Positions 1 to 6,365 of a stretch of DNA of 35,340 bases are shown in pieces. Location: the NCBI GenBank assembly GCA_041487355.1, contig JBGPND010000029.1, forward strand, positions 1-35,340, read 5' to 3'. The DNA comes from JAMXLO01 sp041487355 (GTDB lineage Bacteria; Pseudomonadota; Alphaproteobacteria; Acetobacterales; Acetobacteraceae). Within the stretch, counting starts at the first letter, position 1. Each line of letters starts with the position of its first letter. A program made the position numbers and the translations under genes. The notes under the pieces are model-generated. The model did no database searches. It saw only the letters and a list, made by a program, of their open reading frames with translations, and had not been told where the DNA came from.

Positions 1-31
1 CCGAGCGCAGGAAGCCATACAGCGTCAGCAT
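1..31 (-). CDS. Partial glutathione S-transferase-like protein (N-terminus only)
   Basis: On the minus strand an ATG at 31-29 opens a frame that runs off the left edge and reads MLTLYGFLRS. That is the usual first beta strand of GST N-terminal (thioredoxin-fold) domains, which often start M-L-T-L-Y-G/S and then carry the catalytic Ser/Cys region. Only ten residues are visible, so the family call rests on this short string and is tentative. The gene would be transcribed away from nadQ, and the two share the 32-186 intergenic region. Confidence 0.4.
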   Translation of the reverse strand, partial: MLTLYGFLRS

Positions 32-72
32 GGCACCATGCCCTAGCCACCGGGCGGCGAGCGGTCAATGCC

Positions 73-130
73 GGGATGATTCGTCATCGGGATTTCATCA
101 TTGGGATTTCGTCATTGGGATTTCGTCATT
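73..130. repeat. Short tandem repeat, 14-bp unit
   Basis: Three consecutive 14-bp units, GGGATTTCRTCATT, occupy 89-102, 103-116 and 117-130; the last two are identical and the first differs at one base. A degenerate copy precedes them at 73-88. The unit is not a multiple of three and lies just upstream of the conserved part of nadQ, so I treat it as non-coding although an open frame runs through it from 76. Confidence 0.75.
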
Positions 131-186
131 GGCGCGGCGGCTTCAGGCATGCGATGACTGGGTGGGTTCCCCACACAGCGAATCGC

Positions 187-1125
187 ATGGACCAGGTCCG
201 CACGCGTCACAGGGCGGCGCCGGTTGCCTCGGCGGAGGCCATCGCCGAGCTGATCGCGGTGATCGTCGCCGTCACCGATGGCGAACCGCGCGTGCTGACC
301 ATCGACGGCGGGCGCGCGTTGCCGTCCGGGCCGTTCGAGCTGACCCATCGTTCCCTGCAGGCGGGCACGCGCTCGTGGGTGGAGCAGCAGACCCACCATC
401 CGCTCGGCTATGTCGAACAGCTCTACACCTTCGCCGATCGCGACCGCACGGCGGCCGATCAGAGGATGGTCTCCATCAGCTATCTCGGCCTGACCCGCGA
501 GGTCCGCGCCGCCGGCGAGCCGGGCGTCGGGTGGCAAAGTTGGTATCGCTATTTCCCCTGGGAGGATCGTCGGGGGCAGGACGCCGCGGGGCTGGCGGAT
601 GTCATCGATGCACGGCTGCGCGCCTGGGCGGAGGCCGCCGAGGATGCGCCGACCCGTCGCGAGCGGCTGCGGCGGATCAGCATCACGTTCGGCCATGACG
701 GACGGGCCTGGAACGAGGAGCTCGTCCTGCAGCGCTATGAGCTGCTGTGGGAGGCAGGGCTGGTGCCGGAATCGCCGCAGGCGGCGGAGCCGGTCGAGGG
801 CGAGCCGATGACGCATGACCACCGCCGCATCCTGGCAACCGGCATCGCGCGGCTGCGCGCCAAGATCAAATACCGCCCGGTGGTTTTCGAGCTTATGCCG
901 CCACGCTTCACGCTGCTGCAATTGCAGCGGACCGTGGAGGCGCTGGCCGGCCGGCTGCTGCACAAGCAGAATTTCCGCCGCCTGATCGAACAGCAGGACC
1001 TGGTGGAGGAGACCGGCGACGTGGCCACCGAGACCGGCGGCCGTCCCGCCAAGCTGTTCCGCTTCCGCCGCGACGTGGTCGCCGAGCGGGCGGTGGCCGG
1101 CAGCAAGCTGCCGCTGGCGCGGTAG
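187..1125 (+). CDS. nadQ: NadQ-type (NrtR-related) NAD biosynthesis transcriptional regulator
   Basis: The 312-residue protein looks like the alphaproteobacterial NadQ/COG4111 family, a Nudix-derived regulator of NAD synthesis. Residues about 20-185 form a Nudix-like domain that begins with strands ELIAVIVAVTDGEPRVLTID. The region where a Nudix box would lie (about 48-85, including WVEQQTHHPLGYVEQLYTF) lacks the GX5EX7REUXEEXGU pattern, so it probably binds a ligand without hydrolysing it. Residues about 225-300 resemble the NrtR winged-helix DNA-binding domain (FTLLQLQRTVEAL, then NFRRLIEQ and GRPAKLFRFR). Position upstream of nadA-nadC and the paired palindromes before nadA support the role as repressor of that operon. 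The ATG at 187 was chosen because the longer frame from 76 runs through a 14-bp tandem repeat; 154 is an alternative. No clear ribosome binding site is visible. Family assignment is from memory of conserved strings. Confidence 0.75.
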   Translation: MDQVRTRHRAAPVASAEAIAELIAVIVAVTDGEPRVLTIDGGRALPSGPFELTHRSLQAGTRSWVEQQTHHPLGYVEQLYTFADRDRTAADQRMVSISYLGLTREVRAAGEPGVGWQSWYRYFPWEDRRGQDAAGLADVIDARLRAWAEAAEDAPTRRERLRRISITFGHDGRAWNEELVLQRYELLWEAGLVPESPQAAEPVEGEPMTHDHRRILATGIARLRAKIKYRPVVFELMPPRFTLLQLQRTVEALAGRLLHKQNFRRLIEQQDLVEETGDVATETGGRPAKLFRFRRDVVAERAVAGSKLPLAR

Positions 1126-1135
1126 CGGGACACAC

Positions 1136-1164
1136 TTGGCGCCGGCGCTTGGATGGCATACATT
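1136..1164 (+). promoter_or_regulatory. Candidate promoter of the parDE-type pair
   Basis: TTGGCG (1136-1141) and TACATT (1159-1164) match the -35 and -10 consensus at four of six positions each, with a 17-bp spacer. The predicted transcription start, about seven bases past the -10, falls at or next to the antitoxin ATG at 1172. There is no purine-rich ribosome binding site before that ATG, so the message may be leaderless. Confidence 0.4.
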
Positions 1165-1171
1165 GACATCC

Positions 1172-1429
1172 ATGCCGAACGTCAGCCTCACACCGGAACT
1201 GGAGCGCTTTACCGAGGCCTGTGTTCAGAGCGGACGCTACAACAGCGTTAGCGAGGTGACCCGAGCGGCCCTTCGGCTCTTGCAACAGGTCGAGCAGCAG
1301 CGCCGCGAATTCCTGGCGATGCTCGACGCGGCGGAAGCCGAAGGCGAGCGAACAGGCTTTCTCACCGTGGAAGAGATCGAGCAAGACCTCGACGCGGTCA
1401 TCGAGGCTGCCAGTCGCGCACGGGGATGA
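1172..1429 (+). CDS. parD: ParD/CC2985-type ribbon-helix-helix antitoxin
   Basis: An 85-residue protein with the layout of ParD-like antitoxins. The N-terminus MPNVSLTPELERFTEACVQS is the RHH strand and first helix; GRYNSVSEVTRAALRLLQQ is the second helix with the characteristic N/S-SEVTRAALRLL signature. An acidic C-terminal tail (about 45-85) would wrap the toxin. The ATG at 1172 matches the family start; an upstream TTG at 1136 would add 12 unrelated residues. Its last four bases (ATGA) overlap the toxin start, which implies translational coupling. In characterised pairs the antitoxin neutralises ParE and represses the shared promoter. The pair sits between nadQ and nadA, splitting a regulator from its probable target. 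Confidence 0.82.
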   Translation: MPNVSLTPELERFTEACVQSGRYNSVSEVTRAALRLLQQVEQQRREFLAMLDAAEAEGERTGFLTVEEIEQDLDAVIEAASRARG

Positions 1430-1740
1430 GCCGCCCCGCAGTCTTCGTCCAGACTGCTCAGGCAGACTTGCGAGCGGCTGTCGATTGGATCGCGAAGGAT
1501 AATCCGACCGCCGCGCGAGCACTGCGGATCGCAGTGGGAGAGGCCGCCAGGCGGATCGGCGCTCGGCCAGGCATTGGAGCGGCGCGACCCCATCCGGGAA
1601 CTGGCCGGCATCGTTTCCTGGTGTTGCGTGGCTTTCCGTATCTGTTGGTCTACACGGCCGATACGAGCCCGCCACGGATTCTGCGGGTGCTGCACATCGC
1701 GCGTGACCTCCCACCGCTGCTGGCGGACCTCGGCCCGTAA
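1426..1740 (+). CDS. parE: ParE/RelE-superfamily toxin
   Basis: A 104-residue protein that fits ParE: the N-terminal helical part QTAQADLRAAVDWIAKDNPTAA (from about residue 9) is the usual 'A..DL..i..yIa..NP.AA' motif. A short variable region follows, then the C-terminal strands HRFLVLRGFPYLLVYTAD and ILRVLHIARDLPPLL carry the diagnostic RVLHxxRD. Characterised ParE toxins inhibit DNA gyrase; ParE relatives in this superfamily can have other targets, so the target is inferred. It overlaps the antitoxin by four bases. Length is normal and there is no sign of decay. The nadA promoter begins about 30 bases after its stop. Confidence 0.82.
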   Translation: MSRPAVFVQTAQADLRAAVDWIAKDNPTAARALRIAVGEAARRIGARPGIGAARPHPGTGRHRFLVLRGFPYLLVYTADTSPPRILRVLHIARDLPPLLADLGP

Positions 1741-1772
1741 GGCGCCGCGCACGATCCGGCGCATCCTGCCCC

Positions 1773-1800
1773 TTGACATCCTTATGCTCAGCACTAGCAT
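1773..1800 (+). promoter_or_regulatory. Candidate nadA-nadC promoter
   Basis: A perfect -35 hexamer TTGACA (1773-1778) is followed after 16 bp by TAGCAT (1795-1800), which matches TATAAT at four of six bases. The -10 lies inside the right half of the first palindromic operator (1782-1802), so a bound repressor would block RNA polymerase. The predicted leader to the nadA ATG is about 35 bases. Confidence 0.55.
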
Positions 1801-1802
1801 AA
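1782..1802. promoter_or_regulatory. Palindromic operator 1 upstream of nadA (probable NadQ site)
   Basis: The seven-base arms TTATGCT (1782-1788) and AGCATAA (1796-1802) are perfect inverted repeats around a 7-bp spacer. The site covers the -10 of the candidate nadA promoter. The same core, ATGCT-N7-AGCAT, recurs 28 bp downstream. NadQ as the binding protein is inferred from gene context. Confidence 0.7.
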
Positions 1803-1811
1803 CACCATGAA

Positions 1812-1830
1812 ATGCTCATATAGAGCATAA
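1812..1830. promoter_or_regulatory. Palindromic operator 2 upstream of nadA (probable NadQ site)
   Basis: ATGCTC (1812-1817) and GAGCAT (1823-1828) are inverted repeats, followed by AA as in operator 1. Its core ATGCT-N7-AGCAT is the same as in the first site, and the two centres (1792 and 1820) are 28 bp apart. It lies just before the nadA ribosome binding site, around or past the transcription start. Confidence 0.68.
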
Positions 1831-1842
1831 GAGAGGTGTCCG

Positions 1843-2823
1843 ATGTCATATGCTGAAACCCTCGCCCGCACCGCGCCGCTGTATGACCGGGTGAAGTCCG
1901 TCATCCCGCCGATCGAGTGGCCGGTGTTCGCCGACGACATCGAGGCCATCCTGGCGCTGAAGCGCCGGCGCAACGCGGTGATCCTGGCGCACAACTACCA
2001 GACGCCGGAAATCTACCACTGCGTCGCCGACATCGTCGGCGACAGCCTGGCCCTGGCGCGCGAGGCGATGAAGGTGGATGCCGAGGTGATCGTGCTCGCC
2101 GGCGTGCACTTCATGGCCGAGACCGCGAAGCTGCTCAACCCGGCGAAGACCGTGCTGATCCCCGATCTGCGCGCCGGCTGCTCGCTGGCGGAATCGATCA
2201 CCGCAGCCGATGTGCGCCTGCTGCGCGAGCGCTATCCCGGCGTGCCTGTGGTGACGTATGTCAATACATCGGCGGCGGTGAAGGCGGAGTCCGACATCTG
2301 CTGCACCTCCGGCAACGCGCGCAAGATCATCGAATCGCTCGGCGTGGAGCAGGTGATCATGCTGCCCGACGAGTATCTGGCGCAGAACATCGCCGCGCAG
2401 ACCGGCGTGAAGATCATCACCTGGGCCGGCCACTGCGAGGTGCACGAGCGCTTCACCGCCGCCCAGATCCGCGCTCTGCGCGCCGACCATCCGGGCGTCG
2501 TGGTGCTGGCGCATCCCGAATGCCCGCCGGAGGTGGTGGCCGAGGCCGACTTTGCCGGCTCCACCGCCGATATGGCGGGCTATGTCGGCAAGCATAAGCC
2601 GGCGCGCGTGGTGCTGATCACCGAGTGCTCGATGGCCGACAACGTGTCGGTGCATCACCCGGATGTCGAGTTCGTGCGCCCGTGCAATCTCTGCCCGCAC
2701 ATGAAGCGCATCACGCTGGCCAACATCCGCGGCGCGCTGGAGGAGATGCGCTACGAGGTGACGATCGATCCGGCGGTCGCGGTGGGGGCGCGGCGCGCGG
2801 TCGAGCGCATGCTGGCGGCGTAA
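1843..2823 (+). CDS. nadA: Quinolinate synthase A
   Basis: Condenses iminoaspartate with dihydroxyacetone phosphate to quinolinate in de novo NAD synthesis, using an oxygen-sensitive [4Fe-4S] cluster in the cytoplasm. The 326-residue sequence has the three-fold NadA architecture with KRRRNAVILAHNYQTPEI (40-57) at the first substrate-binding segment. Candidate cluster ligands in the expected places are C113 (AGCSLAES), C198 (GHCEVHE) and C284 (CNLCPHM); C281 adds a CxxC beside the last one. The ATG at 1843 follows a GAGAGG Shine-Dalgarno-like site (1831-1836). nadC starts 11 bp after the stop, so the two are one operon. nadB, which supplies iminoaspartate and often lies between nadA and nadC, is absent here. 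Confidence 0.96.
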   Translation: MSYAETLARTAPLYDRVKSVIPPIEWPVFADDIEAILALKRRRNAVILAHNYQTPEIYHCVADIVGDSLALAREAMKVDAEVIVLAGVHFMAETAKLLNPAKTVLIPDLRAGCSLAESITAADVRLLRERYPGVPVVTYVNTSAAVKAESDICCTSGNARKIIESLGVEQVIMLPDEYLAQNIAAQTGVKIITWAGHCEVHERFTAAQIRALRADHPGVVVLAHPECPPEVVAEADFAGSTADMAGYVGKHKPARVVLITECSMADNVSVHHPDVEFVRPCNLCPHMKRITLANIRGALEEMRYEVTIDPAVAVGARRAVERMLAA

Positions 2824-2834
2824 GGGGCGGCGCG

Positions 2835-3686
2835 ATGACTATTCCCCCGCTTCCCGCCATCATGATCGAACCTTCGGTGCGCGCCGCGCTGCTGGAGGAC
2901 CTCGGCCGTGCCGGCGACCTGACGACGGACGCAATCGTGCCCGCCAGCGCGCGGACCGAGACCGCACTGATGGCGCGCCAGGCCGGCGTGGTGGCTGGGC
3001 TGGATTATGCGGTCACCGCATTCCGGCTGATCGATCCGGCGATCGAGGTCATCGTCGAACGAGCGGACGGCAGCCGGCTGGCTCCCGGCGACCTGATCGC
3101 GGTGACCCGCGGGCCGGCACGCGGCATCCTTACAGCCGAACGCACGGCGCTGAATTTTCTGTGCCATCTCTCCGGCATCGCCTCCGCGACGCGCGGCATC
3201 GTCGATGCGATCAGCGGCTACAAGGCGCAGGTGGTGTGCACGCGCAAGACCATGCCGGGATTGCGCGCGGCGCAGAAATACGCGGTGCGCGTCGGCGGCG
3301 GGTCGAACCACCGGTTCGGCCTGGATGATGCGGTGCTGATCAAGGACAACCACGTCGCGATCGCCGGCGGCATCCGTCCCGCGGTGGAACGCGCACGTGC
3401 CGGTGTCGGCCACCTGGTGAAGATCGAGCTGGAGGTGGACACGCTGGCGCAGCTTCAGGAGGCGCTGGCGCTCGGTGTGGATGCCGTGCTGCTGGACAAC
3501 ATGGGTCCCGACATGCTGCGCCAGGCGGTCGAGATGGTGGGCGGCCGGGCGATCACCGAAGCCTCGGGCCGCATCCGGCCGGACACCGCGCCGGCGATCG
3601 CCGGCGCCGGCGTCGATCTGCTGTCGGTTGGCTGGCTGACCCACAGCGTGGCGGTGCTGGATATCGGTTTGGATCACCGCGGCTAG
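2835..3686 (+). CDS. nadC: Nicotinate-nucleotide pyrophosphorylase (carboxylating), quinolinate phosphoribosyltransferase
   Basis: Converts quinolinate and PRPP to nicotinate mononucleotide, CO2 and pyrophosphate. The 283-residue protein has the type II PRTase barrel signatures: ERTALNFLCHLSGIA (R103), CTRKTMPGLRAAQKYAV (R137, K138, K148), GGGSNHR (H159, R160), LIKDNH (K170), E200 and LLDNM (D221), the usual quinolinate and PRPP contacts. The ATG at 2835 is preceded by GGGGCGG and gives the normal family length; longer in-frame starts would overlap nadA. It is the second gene of nadAC and should share the palindromic operators upstream of nadA. A large hairpin follows its stop. Confidence 0.96.
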   Translation: MTIPPLPAIMIEPSVRAALLEDLGRAGDLTTDAIVPASARTETALMARQAGVVAGLDYAVTAFRLIDPAIEVIVERADGSRLAPGDLIAVTRGPARGILTAERTALNFLCHLSGIASATRGIVDAISGYKAQVVCTRKTMPGLRAAQKYAVRVGGGSNHRFGLDDAVLIKDNHVAIAGGIRPAVERARAGVGHLVKIELEVDTLAQLQEALALGVDAVLLDNMGPDMLRQAVEMVGGRAITEASGRIRPDTAPAIAGAGVDLLSVGWLTHSVAVLDIGLDHRG

Positions 3687-3699
3687 AACCCCCTCCCCG

Positions 3700-3764
3700 A
3701 CCCTCCCCCGCTTACGCGGGAGAGGGAGTTCAGCGCCCCCTCTCCCGCGTAAGCGGGGGAGGGT
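3700..3764. repeat. Perfect 27-bp inverted repeat filling the nadC/SDR convergent gap; likely bidirectional terminator
   Basis: Arms at 3700-3726 and 3738-3764 are perfect complements separated by 11 bases; weaker pairing of C-rich and G-rich tracts extends outward to about 3689 and 3775. The core contains CCCCGCTTACGCGGG. The hairpin sits 14 bp after nadC and 18 bp before the stop of the opposing SDR gene. There is no T-tract, so it could stop transcription from both sides or be a dispersed palindromic repeat. Such GC-rich CTTACGCGGGAGAGGG palindromes are, as I recall, common intergenic repeats in alphaproteobacteria. Confidence 0.75.
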
Positions 3765-3781
3765 TGGGGTGGGGGTGACAG

Positions 3782-4561
3782 TTACGCCGTAGCCCCTCCA
3801 TCGACCGGCAGCGCCACACCGGTAATGTACGAAGCCTCGTCCGAGATCAGGAACAGTGCGGCGTTGGCAATCTCTTCCGGACGGGCCGGCCGGCCCATCG
3901 GCACCTGCCCGCCGCGCTTAACCACCAGGGTCTCCGGTGTCTCGCCCGGCGGCAACTGGCTGTCGGGACGTGCGACGAACACGCGCAGCATCGGCGTGTC
4001 GGTGGGCCCGGGGCACACCGCGTTCACCCTGATCTTCTCGCGCGCATAGCGCTTCGCCAGACCGTGCACCAGGCCGACGACGCCGAACTTGGCGATGTTG
4101 TACACTGGGCTAAACTGCGATCCGGTGAGGCCGGAGGTGGATGCGGTGTAGAGCAACGCCCCGCCACCGCGGGCGCGCAATTCCGGAAGCGCCGCCTCGG
4201 TGGTGACCAGCACCGTGCGGACATTCAGGTCCATCGCCAGCTCAAAGTCCTTCCAGTCGATGCCCTCGATCGCGGCGGGACCGGGATGGCCGACATGGTT
4301 CCAGACGAAATCAAGCCCGCCGAACGCGTTCGCCGTGCGGCGGACGATGTCGCGGGCGAAGGAGTCCTGTCGCAGATCGCCGGTGAGCGCGATCGCCTTG
4401 CCGCCGGCATCGGTGATCTGCTTCGCCACAGCATTGGCACCCGCCTCGTCCAGGTCCACCACGCCGACTGCCGCGCCCTCTTGCGCGAAACGGATGGCGC
4501 CAGCGCGCCCCATGCCCGAGGCCGCCGCGGTGACGATGCCGATCTTGTTTGCGAGCCGCAT
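3782..4561 (-). CDS. SDR-family NAD(P)-dependent oxidoreductase (FabG-like)
   Basis: A classical short-chain dehydrogenase of 259 residues. The cofactor motif is TAAASGMG (11-18; the usual TGxxxGIG with the first Gly replaced). D36-L-D after the second strand suggests NAD preference. NHVG (88-91) stands where NNAG is usual. The catalytic residues are S141, Y154 and K158 (YNIAK), and the C-terminus has PEEIANAALFLISDEASYITG and VDGG. The substrate is not evident. It is the last gene of a leftward run with a hydrolase, a sulfurtransferase, a VOC protein and another SDR, which suggests oxidation of a hydroxy- or acyl-type intermediate. A palindromic repeat separates it from the hydrolase. Confidence 0.88.
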   Translation of the reverse strand: MRLANKIGIVTAAASGMGRAGAIRFAQEGAAVGVVDLDEAGANAVAKQITDAGGKAIALTGDLRQDSFARDIVRRTANAFGGLDFVWNHVGHPGPAAIEGIDWKDFELAMDLNVRTVLVTTEAALPELRARGGGALLYTASTSGLTGSQFSPVYNIAKFGVVGLVHGLAKRYAREKIRVNAVCPGPTDTPMLRVFVARPDSQLPPGETPETLVVKRGGQVPMGRPARPEEIANAALFLISDEASYITGVALPVDGGATA

Positions 4562-4581
4562 GATGTTCCCTCCTCTCCCGT

Positions 4582-4611
4582 CGTCATGCCGGGCGCAGGC
4601 CCGGCATGACG
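4582..4611. repeat. Palindromic repeat (CGTCATGCCGGG type) inside the leftward operon
   Basis: Perfect 12-bp arms CGTCATGCCGGG (4582-4593) and CCCGGCATGACG (4600-4611) flank a six-base loop. The element fills most of the gap between the alpha/beta hydrolase and the SDR genes. It resembles the element at 6322-6352 and the arms at 34502-34572, suggesting one dispersed REP-like family. Confidence 0.8.
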
Positions 4612-4613
4612 AG

Positions 4614-5411
4614 TTACCGCTGCGCGTTCAGCCAGCCAAGCATGATCCGATTGAACACCTCCGGATGCTCGACGTTCGGGAAATGTCGCGCACCGGCGAT
4701 CTCCTCGCAACGACCGCCAGGCACCAGCCCTGCCAGGCGCCGGTTCCCTTCGGGCGGCGTGCCCGCATCATCTGATCCGCACACCACGAGCACCGGCAGC
4801 TTCAGCGACGGCAAACGCGCGACGAAATCGAAGTTGCGGATCGCGGCGACGCAGCCGAGATAGCCGGCAGGCGAGGTGCCGATGATCGTGTCGCGGATCT
4901 GCTTCCAGCGTCCCGGATTGCGCTGCTTGACCGCATCGGTGAGCCACCGCTCGATCGTGGGATCGGCGAGTGGCGCCAGCGAATTCGCGTTGCGCACCGT
5001 ATCCACGCGCTGCTGCCAGACCTCCGGCGCGCCGGCGGGCGTGCTTGGCAGTGTGTCGCACCACATCGCGGAGGCCAGCTTGCCGCCATGCTCCAGCGCG
5101 AAGGCCTGGCCGAGCATGCCGCCGATCGACAGCCCGATGAAATGCACGCGCGCGATGGCGAGCGCATCCAGCACCGTGGCGACATCCGCCGCCAGCGCGC
5201 TCATCGTATAGTCGCCGGCAACCGGACCGCTGCCGCCATGGCCGCACATGTCGATGCGCAGCACGCGGAAGCCCGCTTGCAGCAACGGCGGCACCTGCTC
5301 GGTCCACATGCCGCCATCCGAGGCGAGCGAGTGGGTCATGCAGACGACAGGACCCGTCTCCGGGCCGACCAGATCATAGGCGATGTTGCGTCCGTCCAGT
5401 GGCAACAGCAT
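4614..5411 (-). CDS. Alpha/beta hydrolase, 3-oxoadipate enol-lactonase-like
   Basis: A 265-residue alpha/beta hydrolase. The nucleophile elbow is GLSIGG with S95, the acid is probably D215 in VVCGSDDAGTPP, and the base is H243 in GARHFPNVEHP. The oxyanion segment is MTHSLASDGGMW (25-36). The layout and the RIDMCGHGGSG segment are those of PcaD-like enol-lactonases and related esterases or C-C hydrolases. The actual substrate cannot be told from the sequence, and no protocatechuate genes are nearby. The start has a strong site (GGGAGGAAATACC-ATG). It is 18 bp downstream of the sulfurtransferase gene, consistent with an operon. Confidence 0.87.
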   Translation of the reverse strand: MLLPLDGRNIAYDLVGPETGPVVCMTHSLASDGGMWTEQVPPLLQAGFRVLRIDMCGHGGSGPVAGDYTMSALAADVATVLDALAIARVHFIGLSIGGMLGQAFALEHGGKLASAMWCDTLPSTPAGAPEVWQQRVDTVRNANSLAPLADPTIERWLTDAVKQRNPGRWKQIRDTIIGTSPAGYLGCVAAIRNFDFVARLPSLKLPVLVVCGSDDAGTPPEGNRRLAGLVPGGRCEEIAGARHFPNVEHPEVFNRIMLGWLNAQR

Positions 5412-5429
5412 GGTATTTCCTCCCGTGTT

Positions 5430-6302
5430 TCAGCCGGTTTCCATCGGCAGGCTGGGATCGCTCGCCCATTCCGACAGCGATGCGTCGTACAGCTTCACGT
5501 CCTTGTGGCCGAGCATGACCAGCGCCAGCGCATCGGCGCTCGCCGCGATGCCGCCGCCACAGTAGTTGATCACCTGCTTGTCCATCGCTCCCACCGCTTC
5601 GAACCGCTTACGCAGTTCGTCGGCCGGCAGGAACTCGTTGGTCTCCGGGTTCAGCAGGTGCGCGGCCGGCAGATTGACGCTGCCCTTGATCCGCCCCGGC
5701 CGGCCGTAGCTGTTGCCGCCGCTGCCCGTGTGCTGCTGCGGCAGCAGCGCGTTGAGCGTGCAGACCCCGCCATTGCCGATCGCGCGTTGCACTGCGTTCT
5801 TGCCCACCATCAGATTGCGCACCTCGCGCACGGTGAAGTCGCCGGGCGGGCGGGGTCTGGCAGGACCGGCATCCACCGGGCGGCCTTCGCGGCGCCACTT
5901 CTGCCAGCCGCCATTCAGCACCGCGGCGTTGTCGTAGCCGAACTCGTGCAGCAGCCACCACAGGCGCGTCGCCCACCAGACATTCGCGGTGCTGTAAGTC
6001 ACCACGCGCGTGGTGTTGTTCACGCCGAAGCTACGCATCGCCGCGGCGAAGTCGTCCGACGACTGGCGCATGAAGCGAAGGCGCTGCGACGTGTCGGACA
6101 CGTCGCGCAGCATGTCAACGAATTGCGCGCCTGGGATATGTCCCTGCTCGAAATCCTCCCGTCCCGGCTTCACCTGATAGGTGATCTTCGGATCAGGGAT
6201 CAGATGCGTGGTGCAATCCAGCACCAGCACATTCGGGTCATCGAGATGCTGGGAGAGCCACTCGGTCTCGACCAGATATTCGGGATGGGCGAAGTCTGCC
6301 AT
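5430..6302 (-). CDS. Two-domain sulfurtransferase (thiosulfate/3-mercaptopyruvate type)
   Basis: A tandem rhodanese protein of 290 residues. The N-terminal domain (about 8-140) carries GHIPGAQFVDM and GVNNTTRVVTYSTANVWWATRLWW but no catalytic Cys. The C-terminal domain (about 155-285) carries GRIKGSVNLPAAHLL and the active loop NYCGGGIAAS with C248. Such proteins move sulfane sulfur from thiosulfate or 3-mercaptopyruvate to an acceptor. The loop CGGGIA differs from both the thiosulfate-type CRKGVTA and the mercaptopyruvate-type CGSGVTA, so donor preference is open. An AGGAG site precedes the ATG. It lies between palindromic repeats upstream and the hydrolase downstream. Confidence 0.9.
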   Translation of the reverse strand: MADFAHPEYLVETEWLSQHLDDPNVLVLDCTTHLIPDPKITYQVKPGREDFEQGHIPGAQFVDMLRDVSDTSQRLRFMRQSSDDFAAAMRSFGVNNTTRVVTYSTANVWWATRLWWLLHEFGYDNAAVLNGGWQKWRREGRPVDAGPARPRPPGDFTVREVRNLMVGKNAVQRAIGNGGVCTLNALLPQQHTGSGGNSYGRPGRIKGSVNLPAAHLLNPETNEFLPADELRKRFEAVGAMDKQVINYCGGGIAASADALALVMLGHKDVKLYDASLSEWASDPSLPMETG

Positions 6303-6321
6303 GTCACACTCCTAACGGAAA

Positions 6322-6352
6322 CGTCATGGCCGGGCTTGTCCCGGCCATGACG
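6322..6352. repeat. Palindromic repeat (CGTCATGGCCGGG type) inside the leftward operon
   Basis: Perfect 13-bp arms CGTCATGGCCGGG (6322-6334) and CCCGGCCATGACG (6340-6352) with a CTTGT loop. It occupies the gap between the VOC protein and the sulfurtransferase. This palindrome is of a kind I remember as abundant between genes in alphaproteobacteria. It could reduce read-through or stabilise upstream mRNA. Confidence 0.82.
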
Positions 6353-6365
6353 ACAGAAACCCGTA

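Noticed and set aside
73..130. CRISPR array
   Set aside because: The 14-bp units are directly adjacent, with no spacers, and no cas gene is present.
187..600. NadQ as an active Nudix hydrolase
   Set aside because: No GX5EX7REUXEEXGU box is visible, so only the fold is claimed.
3700..3764. Classical intrinsic terminator with T-tract
   Set aside because: The hairpin is strong, but no run of T follows on either strand, so it is listed as a repeat with possible terminator activity.
5088..6350. Plus-strand frame of 420 codons
   Set aside because: Antisense to the hydrolase and sulfurtransferase, both with clear catalytic residues on the minus strand; it also reads through a palindrome.
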